DNA of 18,221 bases from Oscillospiraceae bacterium (GCA_016297855.1 JAEDFW010000022.1:1-18221), one strand, 5' to 3'. Shown: positions 1 to 7,467, counted from the first letter of the stretch. The notes: a model not told the origin generated them from the sequence alone. Program-made: numbers and translations.

Positions 1-52
1 CAGTAAACCAAGCATCGCTCATTTTGTTGTTGCCAACCCCGTCTGACAGATT

Positions 53-89
53 CCATAAAAAGCTAAGCTGATCCTTAACTGTTTTATGG
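53..89. repeat. Imperfect inverted repeat (hairpin)
   Basis: The left arm at 53-67 (CCATAAAAAGCTAAG) pairs with the right arm at 74-89 (CTTAACTGTTTTATGG), with one bulged base, one mismatch and a six-base loop. It lies downstream of the zinc-ribbon gene, which reads leftward and stops at 119. It could serve as a weak transcription end for that gene, but it has no GC-rich stem followed by a T-run, so it may instead be the end of a small non-coding element. The rest of 1-118 shows no gene on either strand. Confidence 0.5.
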
Positions 90-118
90 ACACCCACCTT
101 TGGCCGCGGGCAGCTTTC

Positions 119-1045
119 TCATGACAGATATTGCTTTTCCAGATCGCGCACCATCTTTACATAGCGCGCCTTGCATCGCTCCAGCCGTCCATTCTGAATA
201 TCGTCGTAGCACGGCGCGAGATATTGTTCGCGGATGGCCTCGTAGCTCTTTTCAGGTTCGGAGCACAGATCAATGCACCGGACAATACCGGGCGCGATGT
301 TGTAATACTCGTCGATGAGCGCAGGACCGTCGGGGCAGCCGCGAAGATATCCGTCGCGGAAGGCACGGAAGGCCGTGAGCTCTTCGCAGTCATCGGGCTT
401 GCCCTCGGCCTGACAGACGGCTGTGGTGATGAAGCAAAGACCCAGAAACTTCTTGCGGAATCCGTTTGCGATCGAGTCGTAGTCGCCCAGATAGAACGGC
501 GATTTGGGATAGCGTTCGACCCACAGCTTCTGCAGAACCATCACAAATTGCTCGCTGACAGGCAAATTCTGTTTGCGCACCATCGGCACAAAAAAGATGG
601 CGATGACGATCTTGTCGTCATCCTGCAGGTGCCGGAGTTTGGCGTTTTCCTTCCACGACTGCGCCAGATCGTCCAGCATCCGCGCGGCCGCCTGCGTCAC
701 AAGCGCCGTCCGGTCGCCGCCGGCGGCACATACGGCGGTATTGAGCCGGCCAATCACGGCGGCGCATCCGGCCTCGTAGGCTTCAAACGCGGGAATAAAT
801 TCATTTCTGGTGATCTTTTTCTGATAGCCGCGCCAGTTTGTCACACACCCTGCCAGCTGTGCGGCGGCATCGTCGAATGCGGCAACCGCCGCTTCATCTG
901 CCTGCGGCAGCTGCTGTACAACAAGCTCCTCCATCGTCAGCCGGGTGCCGCAATACATACATGAAAATTTCGTAAGCTCCGCCGGCACCTTCAGCGCATG
1001 GCCGCACTGCGGGCAATTGCCGCTGCGAAATTCCTGTTCTTCCAT
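119..1045 (-). CDS. Zinc-ribbon protein with C-terminal CFI-box domain
   Basis: This is a protein of about 308 residues and unknown function. The N-terminus carries a zinc ribbon with two CxxC pairs (C11/C14 and C29/C32). The middle (about 50-200) is predicted helical and lacks a motif I recognise. Near residue 204 is CFITTAVC, followed by a Cys/Glu-rich stretch and FRDGYL, which matches the CFI-box C-terminal domain found in many Firmicutes proteins. There is no signal peptide or membrane segment, so it should be cytoplasmic. I chose ATG at 1045 because AGGTGG sits five bases upstream; a GTG at 1054 in the same frame lies inside that ribosome binding site. It has its own promoter at 1082-1110. 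The zinc ribbon and CFI-box are seen; any role, for example in nucleic acid or protein binding, is unknown. Confidence 0.85.
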   Translation of the reverse strand: MEEQEFRSGNCPQCGHALKVPAELTKFSCMYCGTRLTMEELVVQQLPQADEAAVAAFDDAAAQLAGCVTNWRGYQKKITRNEFIPAFEAYEAGCAAVIGRLNTAVCAAGGDRTALVTQAAARMLDDLAQSWKENAKLRHLQDDDKIVIAIFFVPMVRKQNLPVSEQFVMVLQKLWVERYPKSPFYLGDYDSIANGFRKKFLGLCFITTAVCQAEGKPDDCEELTAFRAFRDGYLRGCPDGPALIDEYYNIAPGIVRCIDLCSEPEKSYEAIREQYLAPCYDDIQNGRLERCKARYVKMVRDLEKQYLS

Positions 1046-1081
1046 CGTTTCCACCTGATTTCTGTCGTATTTTGCAAAACC

Positions 1082-1110
1082 ATTCTTTCATAAAATCAGG
1101 CTGCTGTCAA
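1082..1110 (-). promoter_or_regulatory. Promoter of the zinc-ribbon gene
   Basis: On the minus strand there is a perfect -35 TTGACA (1105-1110), a 17-base spacer and a -10 AAGAAT (1082-1087) with an extended TGA just before it. This is a good sigma-A type promoter and suggests the zinc-ribbon gene is transcribed independently of the M23 gene that ends at 1126. Confidence 0.7.
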
Positions 1111-1125
1111 CCGCCGGAAAAAAGT

Positions 1126-2097
1126 TTACATTTGCCCGTCATCCAGATCGCGGTACGGATACAGCCGCTGCCAGCGCTGCGTCTTTTCGTCATAGCGCAC
1201 GCTGCTGCGGTGGCTGCTCAGCAGATTCACGATGTCGTATACGTCGATCCAGATCTCGCTGTTGCACTCCTTCTGGCTCTCGTCAAAAATGAGCTGCAGG
1301 CCGAAGTGCAGATGGACGGTGTTGATGTTATTGACGTTTTCTTTGCTCGAGTACCCGGTTCTTCCCATGAAGCCGATCACATCCCCTGCCTGCACAGTAT
1401 CGCCCTCTTTGAGCCCCGGTGCAAACGGCGTATCTTTCCGCAGGTGGGCATAATAGTAGTAGCGCTTGCGGTCGTGCGAGCGAATGCCCACGCGCCAGCC
1501 TCCGTACTGGTTCCAGCCCATCGCCTCGATAATGCCGCCCTCAACAGCCACGATCGGCGTGCCGAGACTGCCCATGAGATCGTTGCCCAGATGCCGTCTG
1601 GCGAAGCCGTAGCTGCGCCCGGCGCCGAAATCGTCATAGTGGCCGTAGCCGTAGCCGGCGGCGATGGGGCAGAACGCCTTCACGCCGTATTGATTTTTCC
1701 AGACCAGTTCGCCCGTCTGTCCGTCCGGAATGCCAACGGCATAGTTGCCGACCAGACCCCCCAGCGCGGCCGTGTACGCCTCCAGATAATAATCGTAGTA
1801 TTTTTTCTGTTCGCCCAGCAGTTCCTTGACACTTTTGCCGGAAGAAAACGCCTGATTCGCCCGCTCGACCTGCGCGCGCGTCACGGTTCCGCCGCCATAT
1901 ACCGCCGCAAGCGCCAGATATTCCAGCCAGCTGCGGCTCTGTTCCTGTGAAAGCGCCTGCTCGCTGAGCGAAATCGCCTTGCGCATCGCGTCGGTCGAGA
2001 CGTTGAAATCCACCCATTTGATGTAATCGTCCTGTGCACGCACAGGGAAGACCAGCAGCGACACGATCATACAAAAAATCAGAAGCTTTCGTTTCAC
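1126..2097 (-). CDS. Secreted M23-family metallopeptidase
   Basis: This protein of 323 residues is a predicted exported peptidoglycan endopeptidase of the lysostaphin/LytM type. A signal peptide is visible at residues 1-21 (basic MKRK, hydrophobic core, cleavage near VRA-Q). The catalytic domain covers about 145-275 and has the expected zinc ligands: H169 and D173 (HLGND) and H264 in the HLHFG motif. H218 (YYAHL) and H262 are the catalytic histidines by family analogy, so the enzyme looks intact. The region from 22 to 140 is a helical stalk of unknown role. The start is GTG at 2097 behind GAGGGGTGA. It follows the anti-sigma gene by 57 bases with no clear terminator between, so it may be the last gene of that operon and a target or partner of the cell-envelope stress sigma factor; that link is inference. 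Confidence 0.9.
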   Translation of the reverse strand: MKRKLLIFCMIVSLLVFPVRAQDDYIKWVDFNVSTDAMRKAISLSEQALSQEQSRSWLEYLALAAVYGGGTVTRAQVERANQAFSSGKSVKELLGEQKKYYDYYLEAYTAALGGLVGNYAVGIPDGQTGELVWKNQYGVKAFCPIAAGYGYGHYDDFGAGRSYGFARRHLGNDLMGSLGTPIVAVEGGIIEAMGWNQYGGWRVGIRSHDRKRYYYYAHLRKDTPFAPGLKEGDTVQAGDVIGFMGRTGYSSKENVNNINTVHLHFGLQLIFDESQKECNSEIWIDVYDIVNLLSSHRSSVRYDEKTQRWQRLYPYRDLDDGQM

Positions 2098-2154
2098 AAA
2101 ATCACCCCTCGGGGTAGTTTTGCAAGGCGAAAGCCTCTGTATTCCGGTAATTTT

Positions 2155-2832
2155 TTACGGCAGGAGCATGAGATACACCGGTGCGCCGTCGCCGGTCTGA
2201 CAATCGCCCTCGGGATAATAGGTTCCCATGGGGTACTGCTTCTGATAGCGCTGCATGATCTGCGCAGCTGCAGCGCCGCTTACAAGATACAGCCGCGCGC
2301 CGTCGTCCAGCGTTTCATACGAAATGTCCTGCAGTTCTTCCAGCCCATCGCACTGCCACACGGCCAGCACCACGCAGCCGTTTTCCGTTGCGATCTGCGA
2401 AGCGTACTTGGCCTCCAGTCCCTCCGTACTGGGCGTATCCGGCGGCAGAACAGCCTGCATCGACTGACCCACCGAGACGCTGGCCCGTCCTTCTTCATCC
2501 ATACCGGGCAGCGGCAGAATCCCAAATCCCGACAAAACGGCCAGTGTCAGCGCGGCTGCTGCTGCAATCCCGATGACGAGCCAAGTACGTATCCTGCCCG
2601 TCTTTTTCCGGTTCTGCCCGGTGCAAATGGCCGCCATCACGGCATCATGCAGCGCCTCGGGCGGCTCTGCCTGATCTGCCGCCACGGCCGAATCGATCGC
2701 GGCAAGCTCGGCATAGACTGCGCGGCAGCTTTCGCACGCGGCCAGATGTGCCTGCAGCTGTTCCGATTCCTCCTGCGTCAGCTCGCCGTCGAGCATCGCG
2801 CTCATCATTTCCAGCGCGGTATCACAGTTCAT
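2155..2832 (-). CDS. Membrane anti-sigma factor with zinc-finger (ZAS) domain
   Basis: This protein of 225 residues is the likely inhibitor of the adjacent ECF sigma factor. The N-terminal zinc-binding anti-sigma domain has the signature H29-x3-C33-x2-C36 plus an upstream C3. A single transmembrane helix follows at about 83-105, after basic residues at 75-82, so the N-terminal half should be cytoplasmic and the C-terminal 115 residues outside the membrane. The outer part resembles no sensor domain I can name. Its ATG overlaps the stop codon of the sigma gene by four bases (ATGA), which points to coupled translation and matched amounts of both proteins. Release would normally be by regulated proteolysis, but no site protease is in the window. 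Confidence 0.9.
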   Translation of the reverse strand: MNCDTALEMMSAMLDGELTQEESEQLQAHLAACESCRAVYAELAAIDSAVAADQAEPPEALHDAVMAAICTGQNRKKTGRIRTWLVIGIAAAAALTLAVLSGFGILPLPGMDEEGRASVSVGQSMQAVLPPDTPSTEGLEAKYASQIATENGCVVLAVWQCDGLEELQDISYETLDDGARLYLVSGAAAAQIMQRYQKQYPMGTYYPEGDCQTGDGAPVYLMLLP

Positions 2833-3440
2833 GGCACACGCACCTCCTTCTGCAACGATTCAGACGAATCCGCGTCAAAAAAGTTCCCGCCGCTCAAAAT
2901 TTTTCTCAGCTGCGTTCTGGCCCGGGCAAGACGCGATTTGACCGTGCCGACCTTGATATCCAGAATCCCGGCGATCTGCTCGTAGGACAGCTGCTCGACC
3001 ACGCGCAGCTGCATGACCACGCGCCAGTCCTCGGGCAGTGCCGCCATCGCGCGCGCCACAGCCGCTTGCCGGTCGTTGTGAATGACCTGTTCCTCGGGCC
3101 CGGGTGTGGGATCGGGAACGGCAAATTCCTCGCCGGTCTCCTCCTCACCCGTCACCGTGAGCGACAGATGCTGCTGCCGCTTCTGCTTGCGCAGAAAATC
3201 GATGCAGACGTTGCTCGTCAGGCGGAACAGCCATGTGGAAAACGCCGCGTCAAACTGGTACTGATTCAGCGCCCGCCAGGCGCGGATGAATGCCTCCTGC
3301 GACAGATCCAGCGCATCGTCCGGATTTTTTACCATGCGCAGGCACAGATTATATACGCTTTTCTGGTGTTCAAGAAGCAGCTTCTCAAACGCATTCTCGT
3401 CGCCGGACTGCGCCCGGCGGATCAACAGTTCATCCTGCAC
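2829..3440 (-). CDS. ECF-family RNA polymerase sigma factor (SigW/RpoE-like)
   Basis: This protein of 203 residues has the two-domain layout of group 4 sigma factors. Region 2 covers about 10-85 with the conserved DLSQEAFIRAWRAL and the -10-recognising FSTWLFRLTSN. Region 4 covers about 130-182 with the helix-turn-helix LSYEQIAGILDIKVGTVKSR. The linker (90-125) is rich in Glu and Pro. The start is GTG at 3440, preceded by GAGGTGA; the stop codon of the upstream dus gene lies inside this ribosome binding site, so ribosomes ending dus could start the sigma gene. Its targets are unknown; the neighbouring peptidase suggests cell-envelope functions. I saw no autoregulatory GAAC/CGTC-type promoter immediately upstream because the intergenic space is only four bases. 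Confidence 0.93.
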   Translation of the reverse strand: MQDELLIRRAQSGDENAFEKLLLEHQKSVYNLCLRMVKNPDDALDLSQEAFIRAWRALNQYQFDAAFSTWLFRLTSNVCIDFLRKQKRQQHLSLTVTGEEETGEEFAVPDPTPGPEEQVIHNDRQAAVARAMAALPEDWRVVMQLRVVEQLSYEQIAGILDIKVGTVKSRLARARTQLRKILSGGNFFDADSSESLQKEVRVP

Positions 3441-3444
3441 GCGC

Positions 3445-4410
3445 TCACCTCAGATCCCGTTTGATGCCCGCCGCAATGGTGTAGATATCGTCCATCACGG
3501 AGATTCCCGAAATTTTTTCTTTATAATAACCGCTGTACGGCACGCCGCGCAGATACCACGCGAAGTGCTTTCTGGCCTCGAGGCAGGCGATGTGCTCACC
3601 CTTGTCCTGTCTGGCCAGTTCGAACTGCCGCAGCGCAACATCCACGCGCTCTGAAAGCGGCGGAAACGGCGGTATCTGCCGTCCTTCCAGCGCGGCGGCG
3701 CACTGCCCCAGTACCCACGGGCAGCCAAAAACGGTTCTGCCCAGCATCAAAGCGTCCGCGCCGGTGCGCGTCTGGCAGTGCACGGCGTCATCCGGCGTGA
3801 AAATATCGCCGTTGGCAATGACGGCAATGCCGAGCGCCTGCCTGACCTGGCGGATGCAGTCCCAGTCTGCCACGCCCGAATAGAGCATCGCGCGCGTTCT
3901 GCCGTGTACCGCGACGGCGCTTGCGCCCGCCTGCTCCAACCCTTTTGCAAATTCCACCACGTTGACCGAGCCTTTGTCCCAGCCTTTGCGCGTCTTGACC
4001 GTGACCGGCACCGGCACAGCTTTGGCCACCGCCTCGACAATGCGCGCGGCCAGCTCCGGATCTTTCATCAGCGCGCTGCCGTCGCCGTTCCCCACGATCT
4101 TCGCCATCGGACAGCCCATGTTGATATCAATAAAATCCGCACCGGAAATTTCCAGCGCCAGCACGGCCGCCTCAGCCATCACAGAAGGCTCGTTTCCGAA
4201 AATCTGCGCGCCGCATACGCCCGCAGGCGTTTTTTTGAGCAGCGACATGCTCTTTTTGTCGTGGTAGACCAGCGCGCGTGACGAAACCATCTCCGTCACC
4301 GTCACCGCCGCGCCAAGCTCGGCGCAGATGGTGCGGAAGGCGTAGTCCGTCACGCCTGCCATCGGCGCGAGTACGATTTTGCCCGCGATTTCCAGGTTTC
4401 CAAGCCGCAA
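3445..4410 (-). CDS. dusB: tRNA-dihydrouridine synthase (DusB type)
   Basis: This FMN enzyme reduces uridine to dihydrouridine in the tRNA D-loop using NAD(P)H. The TIM barrel begins with LAPMAGVTDYAFR (residues 14-26), and the catalytic Cys100 sits in DINMGCP. HGRTR (169-173) and the ANGDI and MLGR motifs that hold FMN phosphate are present. Length with my chosen start is 321 residues, usual for the family. I use TTG at 4410 because GAGGTGA lies five bases upstream and a promoter lies at 4439-4467; this gives MRLGNLEI, as in family members. A longer reading from ATG at 4473 would start inside the terminator of the preceding gene and upstream of the promoter, so I reject it. It heads the dus-sigma-anti-sigma group. 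Confidence 0.93.
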   Translation of the reverse strand: MRLGNLEIAGKIVLAPMAGVTDYAFRTICAELGAAVTVTEMVSSRALVYHDKKSMSLLKKTPAGVCGAQIFGNEPSVMAEAAVLALEISGADFIDINMGCPMAKIVGNGDGSALMKDPELAARIVEAVAKAVPVPVTVKTRKGWDKGSVNVVEFAKGLEQAGASAVAVHGRTRAMLYSGVADWDCIRQVRQALGIAVIANGDIFTPDDAVHCQTRTGADALMLGRTVFGCPWVLGQCAAALEGRQIPPFPPLSERVDVALRQFELARQDKGEHIACLEARKHFAWYLRGVPYSGYYKEKISGISVMDDIYTIAAGIKRDLR

Positions 4411-4438
4411 CGGCCTCACCTCGCTTTCTTCACGCACG

Positions 4439-4467
4439 ATTCTATCATGATTTTCGCCAAAACACAA
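4439..4467 (-). promoter_or_regulatory. Promoter of dusB-sigma-anti-sigma operon
   Basis: On the minus strand the -35 is TTGTGT (4462-4467), the spacer is 17 bases and the -10 is TAGAAT (4439-4444) with an extended TGA. Transcription would begin near 4432, leaving a leader of about 20 bases before the TTG start at 4410. The -35 begins only four bases after the upstream terminator hairpin. Confidence 0.7.
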
Positions 4468-4470
4468 CAT

Positions 4471-4505
4471 CAACCGCCCGGAAGGCGTTTCCTTCCGGGC
4501 GGTTG
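4471..4505 (-). terminator. Terminator hairpin after FGGY kinase
   Basis: A perfect 15-base-pair GC-rich stem pairs 4471-4485 with 4491-4505 around a five-base loop, placed 15 bases after the kinase stop codon. The following minus-strand sequence is T-rich (GATGTTGTGTTTT) but not a clean T-run. Its position between the kinase gene and the dus promoter supports a terminator. Confidence 0.75.
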
Positions 4506-4519
4506 GACCTGTTTTGCAG

Positions 4520-6010
4520 TTACGCTCTTGTATGGAACGCCTCCCTGAGGCTGGGATACAGCATCGCGTAGCGCTTTCTCGTCACGTCATAGACCGCCTG
4601 AACGTCGGGGTTCGGCTCAAAGGTGCTGCTCAGCCGTACATGCGCCGTGGCCTCGGCCAGAGAACCATACAGCCCGATACCGACGCCTGCGGCAGCAGCC
4701 GCTCCGAGCGAGGTTGCAGAGTCGGAGAACGTGGAAATATCGTGCAGCCGTACCTGGCACAAATCGGCAATGATCTGCTTCCACAGCTTCGACTGCGCGC
4801 CGCCGCCGATGATGCGAAGATCATCGATCGTCTGCCGTTCGCGCATGACCGAAAGGATCTGCCCCAGGCCGCAGCCCACGCCCTCGAGCACCGCGCGCAG
4901 GAAATGCTCGCGCTTGTGCAGCGTGTTCATCCCGAAGAACACGCCCTGTGCCTGCGCATCAAACATGGGCGAACGCTCGCCTTCGAGATACGGCAGGTAG
5001 ATCAGCCCGTCGGCGCCGGCAGCTACGGTCATGGCCGCGGAATCAAACGCCCGCGGGGACGGCACATCGAACAGCTCCTGCGCCCAGGTGATCGACCGCC
5101 CGGCGCACTGCACCGTGCCGAACACATTCGAGCCCTTGCCGTCGAGCGAATAGATATGAAATACCCGGTGATGCGGATCAATGAACGGCTCGTCCATCTG
5201 GCCGGCGATCCACGCGGTCGTACCGAGCGAGAGATAGAAATCACCCGGCTGTACCACGCCCGCACCCACGTTGGCGCACGCACCGTCGCCGCCGCCGACC
5301 GACACCGGAATGCCCGCGCGCAGGCCCAGATGGCACGCAGCCTCCTCGGTAAGCCGGCCCGCGATCTCGCAGCCGGCGTGGATCTGCGGGAGCTTGCCTT
5401 CGTCGATGCCGACATTCTGCAGCATCTCATGATCGTATGTACGCGTACGGATGTTCATCAGCATCGCGTGTGAGGCGTCTGACATATCCGTCGAGTCCAT
5501 GTTGCCGCAAAGCCGGTAGACCAGATAGTCCTTGGCCTGCAGGAATTTCGCGGTTTTTGCATAGACCTCGGGCTGCTCGCTCTTGAGCCAGAGAATTTTG
5601 CAAAGCGTGGCCGCAGGGCTGAGCACGTTGCCTGAGATGTTATAGAAGTAGTCCCGGCCAAAGCGCTCTCGCAGCTCGTTCGACACATCCAGCGCGCGCG
5701 TATCGGCGTGGATCATCGACGCGCACAGCGGCTGTCCCTCGGCGTCCATCGGCAGGCATCCGAGCATATGGCCGGAAATGCCGACAGCCTCGACCTTTTT
5801 CACATATTCCGGCGCCAGCTCGCGCAGCATCAGCATTGCGCGCACCGCGCTCATCCACCAGTCGTATGCATCCTGCTCGCATCCGCCGCCGGGCTTGCGG
5901 TGCGTGGGATAGGAGGTCGTGACGTTGCGCAGGACGTTCAGGTTTTCATCGACCAGCGAGGCTTTCAGCCCGCTGGTGCCAATATCAAATGCCAGCAAAA
6001 TTGTATGCAA
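4520..6010 (-). CDS. FGGY-family carbohydrate kinase (xylulokinase-like)
   Basis: This protein of 496 residues phosphorylates a sugar or polyol with ATP in the cytoplasm. The first actin-like ATPase fold starts with LAFDIGTSGLKA (6-17). A conserved GISGHMLG lies at 77-84, and the catalytic base is D242 in GGGDGACANVGAG. The second ATP-binding fold shows LRIIGGGAQSKLW in the C-terminal third. The substrate-side motif MIHADTRA (99-106) differs from the ILWNDQR type of classic xylulokinases, so I leave the substrate open. Length and both folds are complete. The start is TTG at 6010 behind GAGGTGA at six bases; no better ATG is nearby. It lies 151 bases downstream of the MFS gene, same strand, which suggests that the transporter supplies its substrate, though a separate promoter is possible. 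Confidence 0.88.
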   Translation of the reverse strand: MHTILLAFDIGTSGLKASLVDENLNVLRNVTTSYPTHRKPGGGCEQDAYDWWMSAVRAMLMLRELAPEYVKKVEAVGISGHMLGCLPMDAEGQPLCASMIHADTRALDVSNELRERFGRDYFYNISGNVLSPAATLCKILWLKSEQPEVYAKTAKFLQAKDYLVYRLCGNMDSTDMSDASHAMLMNIRTRTYDHEMLQNVGIDEGKLPQIHAGCEIAGRLTEEAACHLGLRAGIPVSVGGGDGACANVGAGVVQPGDFYLSLGTTAWIAGQMDEPFIDPHHRVFHIYSLDGKGSNVFGTVQCAGRSITWAQELFDVPSPRAFDSAAMTVAAGADGLIYLPYLEGERSPMFDAQAQGVFFGMNTLHKREHFLRAVLEGVGCGLGQILSVMRERQTIDDLRIIGGGAQSKLWKQIIADLCQVRLHDISTFSDSATSLGAAAAAGVGIGLYGSLAEATAHVRLSSTFEPNPDVQAVYDVTRKRYAMLYPSLREAFHTRA

Positions 6011-6066
6011 GCAGTATCACCTCAGCAGTCGTTTGGTAGCTACTTCAAGTTTACAGCAAAACAGCA

Positions 6067-6095
6067 GAAAAGGAAAGTGCCTTTTCAGTTTTTTT
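6067..6095 (+). terminator. Hairpin with plus-strand T-run in MFS/kinase gap
   Basis: The stem GAAAAGG (6067-6073) pairs with CCTTTTC (6080-6086), followed on the plus strand by seven Ts (6089-6095). It faces against the flanking minus-strand genes, so it would stop antisense transcription; read on the minus strand, the T-rich tail is weaker (TGCTGTTTTG). It may act in both directions. No plus-strand gene is known upstream. Confidence 0.4.
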
Positions 6096-6161
6096 GTACG
6101 GATTGCCTGCCCGGAGTTTCATGCAGACCAGCGCCCGAAAACAATCCGCTGTTCATGTGCA

Positions 6162-7361
6162 TTACAAAGGACGGGTTCTTGCCTTCCGCCGCAGAAGCAG
6201 CGCCATACCCAGAACCAGGCCCAGCGCAAAGACGATCCCACTCAGAACGCCGCGCTTGAGATCGCCGCCGAGACGCTCAGCCGCAAAGCCCACGACCGTG
6301 GGCCCGAGCGAACAGCCGATATCACCCGAGAGCGCCAGAAGCGCGAACAGCATCGTACCGCCGCGCGGCAGATAATTTGTGCAGATGCTCAGCGTACTGG
6401 GCCAGATGATGCTCACCGCGAAGCCGCACAGCGCGCATCCGGCAAGATTGATCCCGGGTACGGGCACAAGTGAGATGAGAAGATAGCTCGCTGCGCACAG
6501 AATCGATCTGCGCAGCATGAGCCGCTCCATATTGTTCTGTTTGCCTCTGACGACCATCACCCGCGCCACGCCCATCAGAAGCGCAAACGCGCATGGGCCT
6601 GCCAGATCGCCCACGGCTTTGGGTACGCGCAGCGCAACCTCCGCCATGGCGGACGACCACTGTACCACCGCCTGCTCAGCTGCGCCCGCGCAGAACATGA
6701 TGAAAAACAGCAGCCAGAATATCTGCTCGCGCAGCAGACTGCGCAGCGGCATGGTTGGCGCATCCTCGCTTGTGAGCGGCGCGATGGGAACAAACAGGAA
6801 CAGGCATCCGTTGACCATCGGGATGATCGCCCACAGCAGCGACAGTACCCGCCAGTTTTCAATGCCGAAGCACCGGAAGAAGAGCGTGCTTACAACAATG
6901 GCAAACATCAGCCCCCAGCAGTAGAACGAATGCAGCAGATTCATGGCCGCCGATTTGCGCTCGCCGGGACAGGCGGCAATAATGGGGCTGATAACAACCT
7001 CGATCATTCCGCCGCCGGCGGCGTAGAGCACTACCGCGATCACAAGCCCCACGAATGGTTCGGCGCACACATCCGGCAGCAGCGCCAGCGCCGCAAGTCC
7101 TGCAGCCGTCAGCAAATGCGCGCCCACCGCCAGCACGCGGTAGCCGATGCGGTCGGCAATCCCTGCGCACAGCAGATCGACCAGCAGCTGTACGGTGAAA
7201 TTGATGGTGATGAGCAGAGAGATCTTTTCCAGACTGACGCCGAAGCTCTTTTGAAACGTGACAAAGAGCAGCGGCGAAAACGTATTGACCGTCGCCTGCA
7301 CCACATAGGCGCAGAAGCAGGCGAGAAACGTAAGATTGTAGTTTTCGCTGCGGATGCGCAT
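6162..7361 (-). CDS. MFS transporter (FucP-like sugar permease family)
   Basis: This integral membrane protein of 399 residues has about 12 hydrophobic segments spread over its length. ADRIGYR near residue 65-72 fits the loop 2-3 motif of the major facilitator superfamily. The central hydrophilic loop around 205-220 (PIAPLTSEDAP) divides the two six-helix halves. The overall look is closest to sugar/proton symporters of the FucP/GlcP kind, but substrate cannot be read from sequence. I chose ATG at 7361 because AGGAGG lies seven bases upstream and a strong promoter precedes it. A longer in-frame reading to 7559 would be antisense-like, would overlap the mocA coding end and would pass through its terminator. 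The gene is transcribed from its own promoter and is followed by the sugar kinase. Confidence 0.88.
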   Translation of the reverse strand: MRIRSENYNLTFLACFCAYVVQATVNTFSPLLFVTFQKSFGVSLEKISLLITINFTVQLLVDLLCAGIADRIGYRVLAVGAHLLTAAGLAALALLPDVCAEPFVGLVIAVVLYAAGGGMIEVVISPIIAACPGERKSAAMNLLHSFYCWGLMFAIVVSTLFFRCFGIENWRVLSLLWAIIPMVNGCLFLFVPIAPLTSEDAPTMPLRSLLREQIFWLLFFIMFCAGAAEQAVVQWSSAMAEVALRVPKAVGDLAGPCAFALLMGVARVMVVRGKQNNMERLMLRRSILCAASYLLISLVPVPGINLAGCALCGFAVSIIWPSTLSICTNYLPRGGTMLFALLALSGDIGCSLGPTVVGFAAERLGGDLKRGVLSGIVFALGLVLGMALLLRRKARTRPL

Positions 7362-7400
7362 CGTATATCCTCCTGCGCGCGGCTTCGCCGGGCAGATACC

Positions 7401-7429
7401 ACTATACCAGCCGGACACGGCAAATGCAA
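7401..7429 (-). promoter_or_regulatory. Promoter of the MFS transporter gene
   Basis: On the minus strand the -35 is TTGCAT (7424-7429), the spacer is exactly 17 bases and the -10 is TATAGT (7401-7406) with extended TGG. It sits just behind the mocA terminator and about 40 bases before the MFS start codon. Confidence 0.75.
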
Positions 7430-7435
7430 CCGTGC

Positions 7436-7467
7436 AAAAACGGCTCTCCGTTCGGAAAGCCGTTTTT
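7436..7467 (-). terminator. Terminator after mocA (possibly bidirectional)
   Basis: The stem AAAAACGGCT plus CTCCG pairs with CGGAA plus AGCCGTTTTT with one mismatch and a tight loop. The T-run at the minus-strand 3' end (7436-7440 on the complement) starts right after a GC stem, and the mocA stop codon touches the hairpin at 7468. Confidence 0.85.

Noticed and set aside
131..964. Long plus-strand frame opposite the zinc-ribbon gene
   Set aside because: Antisense shadow of a clear coding gene; no ribosome binding site, no recognisable domain, Arg/His/Ala-rich composition typical of the complement of GC-rich genes.
1072..1950. Plus-strand frame opposite the M23 peptidase
   Set aside because: The minus strand encodes an intact M23 domain with all catalytic residues; the antisense translation has no domain features.
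2098..2154. Small ACCC/GGGT hairpin before the M23 gene as a terminator
   Set aside because: Four-base stem without a T-run that overlaps the M23 ribosome binding site.
4514..5473. Plus-strand frame opposite the FGGY kinase
   Set aside because: Antisense shadow; the FGGY motifs on the minus strand are complete.
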